Origin: Forficula auricularia
Lineage: Eukaryota; Arthropoda; Insecta; Dermaptera; Forficulidae
NCBI GenBank assembly: GCA_024734495.1
Contig: JALMQS010000881.1
Coordinates: 62,001 to 126,000 of the forward strand
Direction of reading: 5' to 3'
Length of the DNA: 64,000 nt
Under the pieces are notes generated by a model. That model was not told where the DNA came from and made no database searches. It saw nothing but the letters and a program-made list of their open reading frames with translations. The first letter of the stretch is position 1. Each line of letters opens with the position of its first letter. Shown here piece by piece: positions 28,576 through 40,900 of this stretch. Both the position numbers and the translations under genes were made by a program.

Positions 28576-29455
28576 GGTCATTCAATAAGTCCGTAGGATG
28601 ACACATAGATGGCGTTACTAGAATTTTTCCATATGATTTTTATTCAGTACTAACCTTCAAACGATACGTGTATAAATTTGACAGCAATCTGACTATTGAT
28701 TCGTGAGTTATAGCATTTTGTGTGAAGCAACTTTTGTTATTGAAAAAAAGTGAATTTCGAGTTTTGATAAAGCATTTCTTTTTGATGAAAAAAAAATACA
28801 GTGGAAACCAAACAATGGCTTGATAAACATTATCCGAACTCTGCTCCATTGAGACAAATGGCAGAAAAGTGGATTGCTGAATTTAAATGTGGTCGTACCA
28901 GCACAAATGATGCAGAGCGCAGTGGACTCCCAAAAGAGGCTGTTATTCCAGAAAACATAAAAAAAAATCCACAAATTGGTTATGAACGATTGCAAATTGA
29001 AGGTGCACGAGCTAGCTGACATTGTAAAGATATCAGATGGTAGTGTTTTTACCACTTTACTCGGACATTTGGGTATGCGAAAGCTCTGTGCAAAGTGGGT
29101 GCCGCGTGAGCTCACAGTCGACCAAAATCAACAACGAATCGATGCTTCAGAGGAGTGTTTGGCGCTGTTAAACCGCAATAAAATGGAATTCTATCGTCGA
29201 TATGTGACAATGGATGAGACATGGCTTCACTATTACACACCAGAATCCAAAAGAAGTCCAATGATGAAGTAATCGCGGAAACTGAGGCCTATTTAGACGA
29301 GAAAGAGAAATCGTACTATAAAAGTGGTATCGAAAAGTTGGAAAATCGCTATACTCGTTGTATCGCCCTTGAAGGCAACTATGTTGAATAATAAAATCGA
29401 GTTTTGTCAAAAAAAAATTCTTTTCTTACTTATCCTACGGACTTATTGAATGACC
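28576..29455 (+). mobile_element. Mariner element, internally deleted
   Basis: Inverted ends GGTCATTCAATAAGTCCGTA and TACGGACTTATTGAATGACC, with TA before the left end and TG after the right (a mutated TA). About 880 bases against roughly 1.3 kb for a full mariner. Confidence 0.92.
28801..29391 (+). pseudogene. Mariner transposase remnant
   Basis: From 28801: VETKQWLDKHYPNSAPLRQM, KWIAEFKCGRTSTNDAERSG (helix-turn-helix region), a frame change near 28976, then LGMRKLCAKWVPRELTVDQN and YVTMDETWLHYYTPESKRS with the first catalytic Asp (in MDETW). After that the frame jumps straight to DEVIAETEAYLDEKEKSYYK and a C-terminal IALEGNYVE. The stretch with the second and third catalytic Asp is missing, so it cannot encode an active transposase. 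The start codon is also lost (GTG at the expected place, after an N-terminal deletion). Confidence 0.88.
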
Positions 29456-29456
29456 T

Positions 29457-30470
29457 GTTAATATGATTTGTTACCTAATTTTGCTATTTTATATTTTTAT
29501 TTATAATATTAATAAGTAATAGATTACAAAAATTTATTTAACAGTGGTAGTGCAGAGCCACTTTCGGACCCGGGCCCGGGGGTAACTACCCCGTCTGCCC
29601 CCCCCCCCCCATCCTCGTCGGGTCTGCCCTTTATAAAATAAAAGGTTGAAAAAAGAAAAAAATTGATTTTTATTGAAAATACATAATAAAGAATAAATAA
29701 AGGTTTATAATTGACTAAAAATAATTTATTTAGTTGATGAATTTGTTTAATTATTTCAGTGTTTCTCCTCAGATATATCTAGTAAAAGATACGAAAAAAT
29801 ATACATACAAGAAAATATATAAATAATGATTAAAAATTAAAACTGAAATCCTATTGCCTTGTGGTATTAACTGAATCAAACCTTTTCGCTTTTTGAAAAT
29901 ATGATTTTTAAAAATGACGTCAGGCCTTAGTCCCATTGATATAGACTAAAGATTAAATGAATAAAAAGGAAAATGAAGAAAAATACGCTTCCATTAAATC
30001 GCCATTTTATTTAAAAGTTAAATACGCTTTATGCCTATTCATAACATTTCTCCTGGTACTCTATTCAGTTCAATTTATTATCGAATATTTTAGACTTTCT
30101 TTTACTTGAATTATAAATTACAAATTTTCGCTGTTTAATAATAATAAATTTGACTGAACGATGGAAGGTCCATATATAATTTACTTATAATTGTAAAATA
30201 TCACTATACATTTAAAGATTTCTTTTATAAATATATTTCTATTTATTTAAATTTTATGGGTATTCACAAGTTGATCCATTAGTTTATTAAAATTCAGAAT
30301 TTTTTTTCTAGTTAGCCAGCATCATTGATCTAATAAAAATATATTTATTTATAATGGAAGATTCAGGGTCCGATCTAGGAGTGGAGAGGCGGCAAAATTG
30401 GTAGAAAGAGAAAATGTAAATAATTTTTTTATTATAAACTAAAGCATCGGTCAGTTTTTGAACCCGTCTC
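29457..30470. other. Gene-free AT-rich stretch
   Basis: No gene or complete element was recognised. A GC-rich block at 29560-29630 (GGACCCGGGCCCGGGGGTAA and a C run) resembles one end of a hAT-like element; its partner end was not found. Confidence 0.4.
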
Positions 30471-30957
30471 TTAAGGTAGTTCTTTCACAAATGCAAAAAT
30501 TCAAGAAGTCTTCGAAACTTGGAATATAAATCATTAAAAGCATAATAAACACACTGTTAAAATTTGAAGACGATTTAGCACACCAAACAGGAAATAATTG
30601 CAATTCAAAATGACATTTTTTATAGGTATATGGTAGATTGGGAAAGGGTGGGAAAATGATCATTATTTTATTTTTATTCATTGAAGGACTTCACCATCTT
30701 GATGAAAAACTATTATTTGTTAGAATAATATATTCGGAGTAACTTAAATAAAAAAAAACATATTTGGGAGTTTATTTTTAGTGGAGGGGATATAATATCA
30801 ATGGCTTGGACACGATCCATTCATAAAGAGAATATAATAGAGTAAAAAGTACAGTCACCTTAAAAAACATAACCTAAGATTTTAGCACTGTTCATATTTA
30901 TAGAGTGGTTACGAGGCTAAAACTTTTTGTGTGGATTGTCGCGAAAGAACCTCCTTA
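30471..30957. mobile_element. TTAA-flanked TIR element, 487-bp form
   Basis: TTAAGGTAGTTCTTTCACAA at the left, GCGAAAGAACCTCCTTAA at the right, TTAA flanks. It carries the full middle (TCAAGAAGTCTTCGAAACTT, GGAAAGGGTGGGAAAATGAT, GGAGGGGATATAATATCAAT) that is deleted in the 8190 and 17393 copies. It matches 41241-41759 in reverse. Confidence 0.85.
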
Positions 30958-31212
30958 AACTCTCGAAAACTGATCTACAAGACCCCGAACCCAAACTGGT
31001 GCTTAATGTCTATATGAAAATGGGATTTAATTAATTTAATCCTTTCTTTATTTATTTTCACGGCTCTGTAGTGGCCTAACTATTATTAACTTTTAAGGAG
31101 TTCGGTGTTGGTTCTAGGTGAAACATTTTAATATAATAATATTATAATAATAAAACTAAGATACGAGGCAGGTTTCACAAAAAAGAAATAAAACAAAATT
31201 GAGTTTTGAATT

Positions 31213-31312
31213 NNNNNNNNNNNNNNNNNNNNNNNNNNNNNNNNNNNNNNNNNNNNNNNNNNNNNNNNNNNNNNNNNNNNNNNNNNNNNNNNNNNNNNNN
31301 NNNNNNNNNNNN
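31213..31312. other. Assembly gap, 100 N
   Basis: Exactly 100 N, the usual size of a scaffolding placeholder, so the true distance and even adjacency of the two sides are unknown. Confidence 0.99.
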
Positions 31313-31614
31313 TAGATCGGATCCCTCTGCATTCTTAAGTTTAAAAAAAATATTACGCACAGTCGAGAAAAAACTCATATTATACTCCAGAAAAATCAGA
31401 TATTTTAGGGAATTATTAAGAAATATCTAATTTCTCATTTTCTATTTCTAATCTTGAAGTCATTTGCTTTCAATAAGCAACAATATTATTCCAATTCATT
31501 TTAGCTATTTTTTGTTTGTTTTTTATTATTTCTTAGACTCAAAAAATTTAACTAAATCTAAAATTAACTTAAATATTTAATTAATTTATTGATTTTGTTT
31601 TTTAAAGCAAACTA

Positions 31615-31785
31615 CTTTTCCACTGCACATCCACGAAGTAAGATCTCATCTGGTTCACACATCTCTATATCCTATTAGTGGAGGTTGACATAGAACATCT
31701 GATGCAGTACATATTCCAGATAAAATCAAGAAAATGGCTTAATATTTAAAAGAATTTGTAAGATCATCTGCTGAAGTAAAGGCTT
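31615..31785 (+). pseudogene. Degenerate coding-like stretch, unidentified
   Basis: One frame reads QTTFPLHIHEVRSHLVHTSL, YPISGG, stop, HRTSDAVHIPDKIKKMA, stop, YLKEFVRSSAEVKA, stop. The composition between stops looks coding and the last stop is followed by AATAAAC. With two internal stops and no introns it could be a decayed retrocopy tail. I do not recognise the parent gene, and chance is possible. Confidence 0.25.
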
Positions 31786-32197
31786 AAAATAAACAAATCA
31801 AGATATAGAGTTCTCTATATAAGTACATTTATCTACATGAAAATAAAGCACACTATCTTCAAATGTTGAATTATAAGCCAAATTAAACAGGCTAATCAAG
31901 AGTCTCTCAGCCTGGGATTTAAAATAATTAAATATAGGGCGACTGCCCACAGTCACGCTCTGCAGTCTGCTGGCAGTCGATTACTGTTTGCACATAAAAC
32001 ACTGGAACATATTTCGTTGGAACTGCTGAGTAGTCGATGTCGGTATGGTCTCCTGACTCAGGGCCTGCTCTAACGGTTACGTTTCCCCGGGCAAAAAGAC
32101 AAATTGCCGTCCCTTAAGAATATAATTATATACATATTTAAATAAAGGTATATATTTTTTATTTTCAATAAAAATCAAATCATTTTATTTAAACAAT

Positions 32198-32413
32198 GCA
32201 ATTGGATGTTGATGAAAGCAGTCCACGGTGGTTGTAAAAAATAAGACTATAGAGGCTTTATTATTTTACATTTATTTGTTAAACCGACGTTTCGGAGATT
32301 TATTCTCTCCTTCTCTCGAAACGTCGGTTTAACAAACAAATGTAAAATAATAAAACCTCCATAGTCCTATTTTTTACAACCACCGTGGACTGCTTTCATC
32401 AACATCCAATTGC
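32198..32413. mobile_element. Near-perfect palindromic element (GACGTTTCGG core)
   Basis: GCAATTGGATGTTGATGAAA with GCAGTCCACGGTGG at the left, exact inverse at the right, arms about 100 bases, meeting at CTCCTTCTCTCGAAACG. Both arms end in CCGAAACGTCGGTTTAAC-like sequence. One side keeps stem II GGAGA/TCTCC and GAAACGTC, but the CTGA part is deleted at the centre, so no complete hammerhead-like core remains. Confidence 0.8.
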
Positions 32414-33746
32414 ATATTTATACCAGTCCGTCTCCTAAAGAAAATCTCTATCAATTTTATTTAAATTTTAATAAAAGCATAGATTTTGAAAGAAACTGTA
32501 AAATCCGTCCAATCGTTCTATCTCGCGAAATTAAATTAATGCCTGAAACGGAAAACGGTTATTTAATTAAACATACCGCTCTTTTATGATTGTTTTCTTT
32601 AGAATTAAGCATTTGAGAATATTTTTAACTTCATTTCAATTAGAAAATAAATTAAAAATAGTATAAACACGCTACGCACCAGGCCCGTGCTGGCCAGGGG
32701 GGATAGGGGGACTTGTTCCCCTCTGCGCTCTTTTACTAAATGGCTTTTTGTGCCCCTGTCCTAAAAACAAAAACAATTAAAATTTGTTTTAATGTAGCCA
32801 ACAAAACCAAAATTAAATTATTTACTCTCGGAATGAATAATATTAATACCTAAAAGTTATAGTATATTTTCAATGAAAAACACAAACAGTAGCAGTCGGA
32901 AGTGACGGTGGGCAGTCGCAGCGAAATACCACTATGTTTCATTATTTTAGTACTAGGGAAGATAGTATTTTTCTCTCAATATTGTGACGAAACTGTTTGA
33001 GGATCAATAAATATTAATCCTACAGTCACTAAAGTTTTGGAATTATATATAAAGCTGTATGATTTCTAATATTAAGTCAAAATATGTGAAAATAATTCCT
33101 TGTAAAAAATTATCTCTCTTGTAATAAGCAGTTTGCGTAAAAACAAATATGATAAATATATTATGATAAAAGTGATTCACATTTATTTCTATAAAAAGAA
33201 TATTGAACATCCAAGAACGCAAAAAAAATCTTTATATTAAATAAACACGTATTAATTATTATTATTTATAATACAGATGGTATAATATATATACAGAAAC
33301 AAAAGTACATTAGACATTAAAAAAAAAATATCTTTAGAAAATCTCTTTGAAATAATCTCGAATATATTTCGACTATTAATAACTACTTAGGTGAATTAAA
33401 TTTAAAAAAAGAACATACAATACAAAACGAAAGGAGGCCTGATTGAGTGCCCGGACTTTTATAAGATGAGATCATTTTTTTATATTTACTAAGTGGAATA
33501 CCATTCCCGGCACATAGTATGACGACTTATTGGCTTATATACGTTTCTATCAATGACTATCGTATAAATCACGCCACAAATTCTAATGGTCCCGTTCGTA
33601 TGCATTGGCAAACTGCATTCATAAACAATAAAGTTTTCGTTGAATGAAAATATAATTTTTTTTTTAGGTAAATAAAGCTATTGTTTGTTTTTTGTTTTTT
33701 TTGAGAAGTGCGTAAAGGAATTTACATATTTACATAATGTTCAATC
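32414..33746. other. Gene-free stretch with transposon scraps
   Basis: Contains a short GC-rich scrap at 32680-32750 (CCAGGCCCGTGCTGGCCAGG) like a hAT-type end. Otherwise AT-rich with no recognised feature. Confidence 0.4.
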
Positions 33747-34059
33747 CTTAGACCATGAAATATATAGACACGCCCTCTGCTACTCTCCACACAGAGTGAA
33801 GTGAGGCCAACATCGCCTACAGATGACGTCACGTTCTCGCATACATATTTTGGTAATATTAATATAATATTAATTTGCGATTATTGGAATCCAAAATAAA
33901 TAATCTAAACTACGATAAATTTATCTCAATGTATAATAATTCCTATAGTGACCATGCTATTTCTGGGTGTTCCTACCTACAGATGACGTCACATTCTCTA
34001 GTTGATGTTGGCCTCACCAAATCGACACCAGGGCGTGTCTATATATTTTATGGTCTAAG
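33747..34059. mobile_element. TIR element with 8-bp duplication and two CRE-like sites
   Basis: Ends CTTAGACCATGAAATATATA and the inverse TATATATTTTATGGTCTAAG, flanked by a perfect 8-base duplication GTTCAATC (33739-33746 and 34060-34067). Two near-identical blocks CTACAGATGACGTCAC lie at ~33820 and ~33980, each with the palindrome TGACGTCA, which is a CREB/ATF consensus site. 313 bases, non-coding. Confidence 0.88.
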
Positions 34060-34990
34060 GTTCAATCACCTGTTAGTTGATCAACTTTTTTCACTGGCAT
34101 AATTCCGATTTTTACATGGCAGTAAATCGACGTTATTTTTCAATAAAATTATTGCATACTCATTCTTTTTTTTGTTTGAATATAAAAGATTGTAGGTATA
34201 TGCTCTAAAATTAAAATGTTCTTTCTCTACTTCACTAGGAAATTAAATGAAACCACAATTCTATTAGTTAGTCCTTCATCCTCTATTTTACGAATTAAGA
34301 TATTAGTTAAAATTTGACTTTTTATATTGTTGAAATTGTTTTTAATTAATTATTAAAAAGTTTACATTAGAATTTGTCTGTTTTAATAAGTAAGCTGTAT
34401 GTTTTAAAAATTGAAATTTAAAAGTTGTAATATCAATCGATAGTTTATATAAACACAATGATTAAGTATTTTTTATTTTGAAAGATATCGAAAAAAAAAT
34501 ATGAGGAAACTAGAATCAATAACGTAAGGTCAGAGAGCAGCTTGGATTCTTTTTCTTCTTTTTGAAATTTAAAATGTACAGAGTGAATTTTCAAATGTAC
34601 AAATAAGGCTTTATAAATGCTGTATTATTCCCAACTAAGGAATATATCTATAAAAACTAAATAAGATCAAGTTTTTGCCGTTTGAAAAATAAAACACCAT
34701 TTTAAATAATTTTGATGATTGATCTCTGACATCAAGCTATCGATTAACTTATAACCTTTTTATTAAATATCTTTCAAATAAAAAAAATACATTCTTAATA
34801 ATTTCAAATTTAAACTATTATTGATCGCTACTAAAATTTTTAAGCATACACCCTATATATAAAAGACAGATATAAAGTGGAATTTATAAACAAAAGAGAT
34901 TAAATAATAGCCAAGTCTTAAAATGAAATACGAATAGGCAAAAGCTACCTATCAAACTTTAATTTTGGTCTTCTAAAAATAGGCGTGACG

Positions 34991-37900
34991 TTAAGAAGCG
35001 TAAGTTTCTCGGAAGCGCATTTGCAAATGCTGATAGGCGGTATAAATCGAGTTATGCCGATGGAACTTTCGACCATGGGGTTTTTCAGGTGGGGATGTAG
35101 TTTCAGGGGTGACTGGCTCATTGACCAAAGAATCCGGTAAAGGGATTGGTTTCATTTCAGCATTGTTGTCCGGATGCACAAAGAAAGCAATGCTGTGTCT
35201 ACCACGGCAGCGCAACACCGACTGCTCTGGAACCACAACGCGATGGAACTGAAAAACAAAATCATTATACAATTAGTATTTAGTAACACAGTTTGTTAAT
35301 TTTATGAGTTTTTAAGGACGTTCCCTAATATAGCTCAGATGCAGTTCGCTCTTTCCCCTACTCTCCCATGCGCAGAAAGGCAAAAATATTTTCACTGCGT
35401 CGTTTCTCGGATCTGACAATATTGCATTCTTACCGACGTTAAAAGACAAAGAATAAAAAAAAACAATTACAGGTCAAAACGAAATTCCAGATGTAACAGT
35501 ATAGTTAGGCTGAGAGAATTAGCTAAAAATCTCAAATGCACCAGCTGCAGAAGTTTTTTAGATATGGAAAAATTGAGTAATTTTAGTGCGACGTTGCCAA
35601 GTCGCCATCTCTCACTTGCCATGCCATGAGATAAAAAATGAAAACCATCAAAAGTACCTAACTTTTAAAATTTTTCATACAAAACGAATACCGCTTGATA
35701 CAATTATTTTAATAGAAAAATATTTGTTATATCTTCAGTTAATGATTCTCAGTTTTTCAAAATAATTTCAAGAAAATTACGATTGTTATTTAATAAAACA
35801 GTCGCTTTAACATCATTTGGGCTAGGGTTCGCGTGTTAAATATGCACATTTCAAAGGTCAAAATTTACAAATTTATTGCCGCTTGGACTATTGAAAAAAT
35901 TTCAAAAGGACACTTATAAAAAAATATGTGTATTCAAAGTTTCAAAAGGATTGCAAGAAAATCGATTTATTAAGGAACAACCTTAAAAGTTTCTCAGTTA
36001 AAATATATGAAATTTATATTATTCGTCTTTCGACTTTTACAGAAATGATATTCTCGTAAAAATAACACATTCTACGACATCTCACGGAAATGTAACCAGA
36101 CGGACATTACGGAATACCTACCCTGCTTATCAAAAATTATCCTGAAGAAATATTCAGGATTGATTTTAATGCTCTGCAAGTTACCAGTGATAAACATAGG
36201 GGCTACACACCCAAAAACACACTTTATAAAAGAATAGATTATTTTAATATTATATTTACCAGAGCAGGTAATTTATTACTCGTCCAAGAGGAGAGTAATG
36301 CACCAGTGTTGATCAGAATGGCCCCGGGAAGATGCCCGACTCTTCGCCATCTATCTCCTTTCGTTAAAATCTGAAAAACAAATAAAAATAAACTTATTAA
36401 ATAATGTTTAAATCGAGTCTATCTTCTTATATAATTAGAAATGTTTAAAAAATGAAGAGCCCCTCAAAAAAACCTCGCACAGAGGGTCTAGTTTTAAAGA
36501 TTTGGAGGGATGTTGAAAAAAACAAGATTTATCAAATATGAACTTTTCATCGATTCATTTCGACTTCTTCAGCAACTACAAACATTATTACAGAACTTCA
36601 ATATACAGTAAGAGAAATTGTAAAATTTTTAGATGCTAAAAGAGTCAAAATTTTATAAATCTTGTTTTTTTGGAATCCTTTTTCCACATCCCTACTAATC
36701 TATAATTGAATTAATAAGATGAAGAGTTTTCATTTAGCATTTATACACATTATTTTTGAAGATTTAATTATTCTAGTTATCATCATTAAAGCATAGTATA
36801 AAAAAGAGAGAAATATAAATCTAGAATAGAATACAGCGTAAGAAAAATCCAGAATCAGTTTTTTTTAATTATGAGTGAATTCCTTTTACCTACTAATAAC
36901 TTTTCAACACAATTTTTTTTTTTTATCTTATAAACTACCAATATTCTGTAAAATTAACTAATTAAAAGTGCTATTCGATTCGGTTAGGTTATAATCAGTT
37001 TGGCTCGGTTATTCAGATAGGGTAACTTGATTTCTTCACGAACAATACCCAAAACATGTTGAACTTACAATATTGTGACCTCGAAAACATTAAATTAGAT
37101 ATTGCTAAAGATAAGTTTTAATTGTTTTTGAAAAAATCCCAAATAAGAAGCAAATAATGTTTTAGTATTTTATTGTATCGTCGTTTGGTCAAGTCTGTTT
37201 TGCATGACGATAATTAGTTTAATGAGAAGACAGGTGTTGTTTAGTAAGGCAATGGCATCGACTGAGTCTCGATCCTTGGGGCAAGAGAGAAAGAACATCG
37301 AGGTGAACCTGTCACAGTTGAGTCCGGTTTATTCCACGCAAAAACGGGCAAAAGGATACTGGTATCCGGTCAGGCAAATAATCGAGCTGTGACCCCCTCA
37401 TAATGAATAGAGTATTCACCCCACATTTTCACAATCTTTTATATTTTTTAAAATTAAAATGATATTTTGCCTATAGTAGCAGGCTTTTACATTATTTCGG
37501 GATTTCCACTAATTATTAAATTAGAAAATTGGTCAAAACTTGTATGCTAACCGCACAGTGTACACACTCTGCGAGGCTAAGAGGGAGTTAACAAATGTAC
37601 CTGCAAACGCTATGCGGTTTTTTAAACAGTAGTCAAAGAGGACATATCGTCACCTTAGAGTGTAAACCTGCTAACTCACAACAAGGAAATTTTACAGGGC
37701 AGAGAAAAAACAAACAAAATTTAATATTGTTGTTATGGAAAATACTATTTTTCACATTTTTTTTCTACAACTTACGATCGTAATTTAAGTAGCAGTTTTA
37801 CTTAGACGATGCTGCATTTCTTTTTCTTTCGAACGGTATTATTATGTCATATTTGATAAAAAAGTGAAGTTATGCAGGTTTACACTTCTAAGCCGACAAT

Positions 37901-40900
37901 ATGGCCTTTGCTGAAGAAAAATAAATATTTCGAAAAAGCTTCTTTAATTTTCATTATCAATTATTATCAATCTTTTCTGTCTTATAATTTAATTTCTATA
38001 TATTCATGGGAAATCCTAAAGTGTACTAAGCCTTCGAGATATATGGTCGTTTTGCCATCATTTGCTTAGCCGCCTAGAGCCGTCCCTGCCTCAACAAGCT
38101 TAAAATATATATTTTTCCATTTATTTGAGACTATGGTTTCAAATACCTATGATTCTTCAGTCTAACATCTAATATATTATTTGATATGGATTTCTAATGA
38201 AATTTGAACAAATTGTATTTACTTTTTTAGTGAAGGAGACAGATGTAGGTACATGACACTCTTCGAAAGAAGTAAATGTGAGTTACATTAATTATATCCA
38301 TAAATATGTATTTATAATTGAAAGTAATGGAAGGCAGCCCAGGGTTAGTGAGGAAAGAAAAAATTAACACATATCCAAATAAGGTGTAATTTATTGGACT
38401 TCCTTTCAAACCGACGTTTTGGAAGATTCTTCCCTCCTTCTTCAGGGTTTTAAAGGGTCAATGAAGGAAACAAATAAAATACTTCCTTCCTCTCTCCACA
38501 GCAGTGTTTAAAACTTTCTTCTTCCTTAGCAGAAGCATAGAAAAGCGAATTATTTTTCTTTTCTGTTAATTAATTAGAAATTATTAAATTGAAAGTTTTT
38601 GCCGAGAGTAGCAGAATTTTTATATATTGAAGGAGACAATAAAAGAGTGTGTCTTCTGCTGGAATTGTAAATTTTATTCCTATTTATAACGAGACTATAG
38701 TTTCGAGGGCTTTGCCCTCTTCATCAGTCTATTACAATGTATTCACAGGAATTAATTTATGAATGAAAGTATTACATTTATATAGAAATTATTATTATTA
38801 TTTTCTTATTAATTAGGAATCCAATAAATTACACCTTATTTGGATATGTGTTAATTTTTTCTTTCATTAACCCTGGGCTGCCTTCCATTACTTTCAATTG
38901 AAACTTCTCTCTCCAGAGAAAATTTCGTGCAAATATATTTATTTATACTAAGCAGAAGAAATTTTTAATTTGTTTATTGTTTTTTTAATAATCTACTTAC
39001 ATTCTCAAAAAATCATGCTCCAAGCATGATAGAGTGTAATTCGCGAAGTAACTCAACCAAGTATGCCGTACTTTAAAATTTACCCATAGATTACGTCAGG
39101 GCATTAGGTAATAGATCAAATGTATTTTTTATTTATTTATTTATTTATTTAAAACAATGCTCTGAGGTGGCTTTAGAACTTTAATCCTCAGAAATATCTT
39201 CAACAATAGTAATCATTCTTAAAATTAGTTCTATGAGCATTTGTATTTGTCTCTCTCCAAAATATATTGAAATTAATTATAAAATATACGAAAATTCAAC
39301 TCTAAGCTAATCGAGTTATTTGATGGATTAAGAATACATATTTCTACATATTTTCATTAACACATAGATAAGAACTAGATAAGGGATATTAATTTACTAA
39401 TTTTGATGAGAGTTATGATTATTAATAACCTTGGCTTACTGACAATGAAAATGATTATTTTTAATATAATTTTGGTACATAATATTATAATTAATAATTT
39501 TTTCAAATTTCTCCCCTAAGGCTTTATTGATAGTCTTTTATTATTTAATTCTTCTTCTTAATAGGCACTTGCGCATGTTCTTCCAATTTATTAATTAGCC
39601 GGTTTCAAAAGAATGATGCCATCTTTTTTTGGCCTTGTTCTGATTCTTGTTCCTTGAGGAGGGTTGTCGCGAACGATTTTTGTTAAATGGTTGGCAGGCA
39701 CCCTCTCAACATGATCGGCCCAGCAATTTCTTTGAACGCCTACCCAGTCGGCTATTATTTAATTATTTTTCTTCTTCAATACATATAGTAAATAAAACAA
39801 ATACACAGACACCTAGCTTAGGTTTAAATTCATATTGTTCAAATAAATGCAATTTTTGCAAGTCGATTTGCATTCATTCTCTCCAGTGTACACTTGTCCA
39901 TGCTTTTTTTCGTAAAATGCACAATATTATTATCTATCTATCTATCTATCTATATATATAAAATAGAAAAAGTATGTGGATATGTATGTGGAAACGATCT
40001 CGATTGGCCAGTGCATAGCCAATGCCAAAGCGTTAAATTATTAGAACGATTCTGATTGGTCAGATAGTGATCGTGCTTAGGCAATGTGTTAAATAAATCT
40101 TTCCTTATTCTCCCTTATTTTTGAATCAATTTCATCTCAGCACATTCTTTCGATACTTTACAGTAAGACTTTAAATTTCACTTATTAAATTGGTATGAAC
40201 GAGACGCTTCCCCGCCAGGGGCTAGTGGGACGCTGCCGGCCGAAGGCCCGGTCGTCAGCTAGTACTATATATATTTATCTAGATTAATTTGCCGCAACGC
40301 TGACGTAATGCTGCCGTCAGGGAGCGCTGATGCCGTCTTTGTGGCAAATTTGAAATATAATTGTAATTGAAACTCGAATTTTTGGAATGAAAGACTCCAA
40401 TTGATTTTAAATTAAGAAACATTAAATTTATTGATAATTATTCCCCCCCCCTCACCACTCAAAAATTAAATATTCAATTCGCTTTTTCTTTGCGCACAGA
40501 AAAAGAAATTAATCACATCTTATTTGATTTATATTTTATATATTATTTGTTTATTTTTAAAAATTTGCCACTTTTTTATAATTTATTAAAAATCTAAATT
40601 TTGTTATTCTTATTTTTTGATTTTTACAAAATTGAACGACTTAAGACACACATGCCCGAGTTTCTCATGGCAATACTGGAGGGAGCAGCCTGTCATACAA
40701 ACAACACCTCATTGATCTCTTTTAAATATTTGGAGCCTTATATCGATTATCGATCCCAAATTTAAAAAAAATGATATAATATAATTCTCCTCCTCACACG
40801 ATCCCACTTATTTAAATAAATCTACATATTTCCACACAAAAAATATCACAATGCTGTAGATTATAGAAAAAAAATACTACCAGATTCATATCTAGAGCCT

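Larger units (their letters stand above)
38314..38900. mobile_element. GGAAGGCAG palindromic element, copy 3, with nested insert
   Basis: The left arm TTGAAAGTAATGGAAGGCAG and the inverse right arm at 38811-38900 bracket a second element (38575-38805). The left-arm motif on the minus strand is CTGAAGA-AGGAGGG-AAGAA-TCTTCC followed by AAAACGTC: the G of GAAA is changed to A, so this copy should be inactive if the motif is a ribozyme. Confidence 0.75.

Noticed and set aside
32198..32413. Counting the palindrome centre as a hammerhead-like motif
   Set aside because: The CTGA half of the core is deleted at the junction; only stem II and GAAACGTC remain.
35312..35996. An exon of the oxygenase in the GC-richer part near 35340-35440
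   Set aside because: No open frame with splice sites; the flanking exons already join in frame (NKLPAL to FHRVVVP), and the region is bounded by TTAA ends.
36488..36710. Counting this palindrome among intact hammerhead-like copies
   Set aside because: CTGAAGA and GAAA are adjacent with no stem II, so the fold cannot form.
37204..37392. 62-residue ORF in GC-richer sequence
   Set aside because: No domain or splice signals; sits in an oxygenase intron on the other strand.
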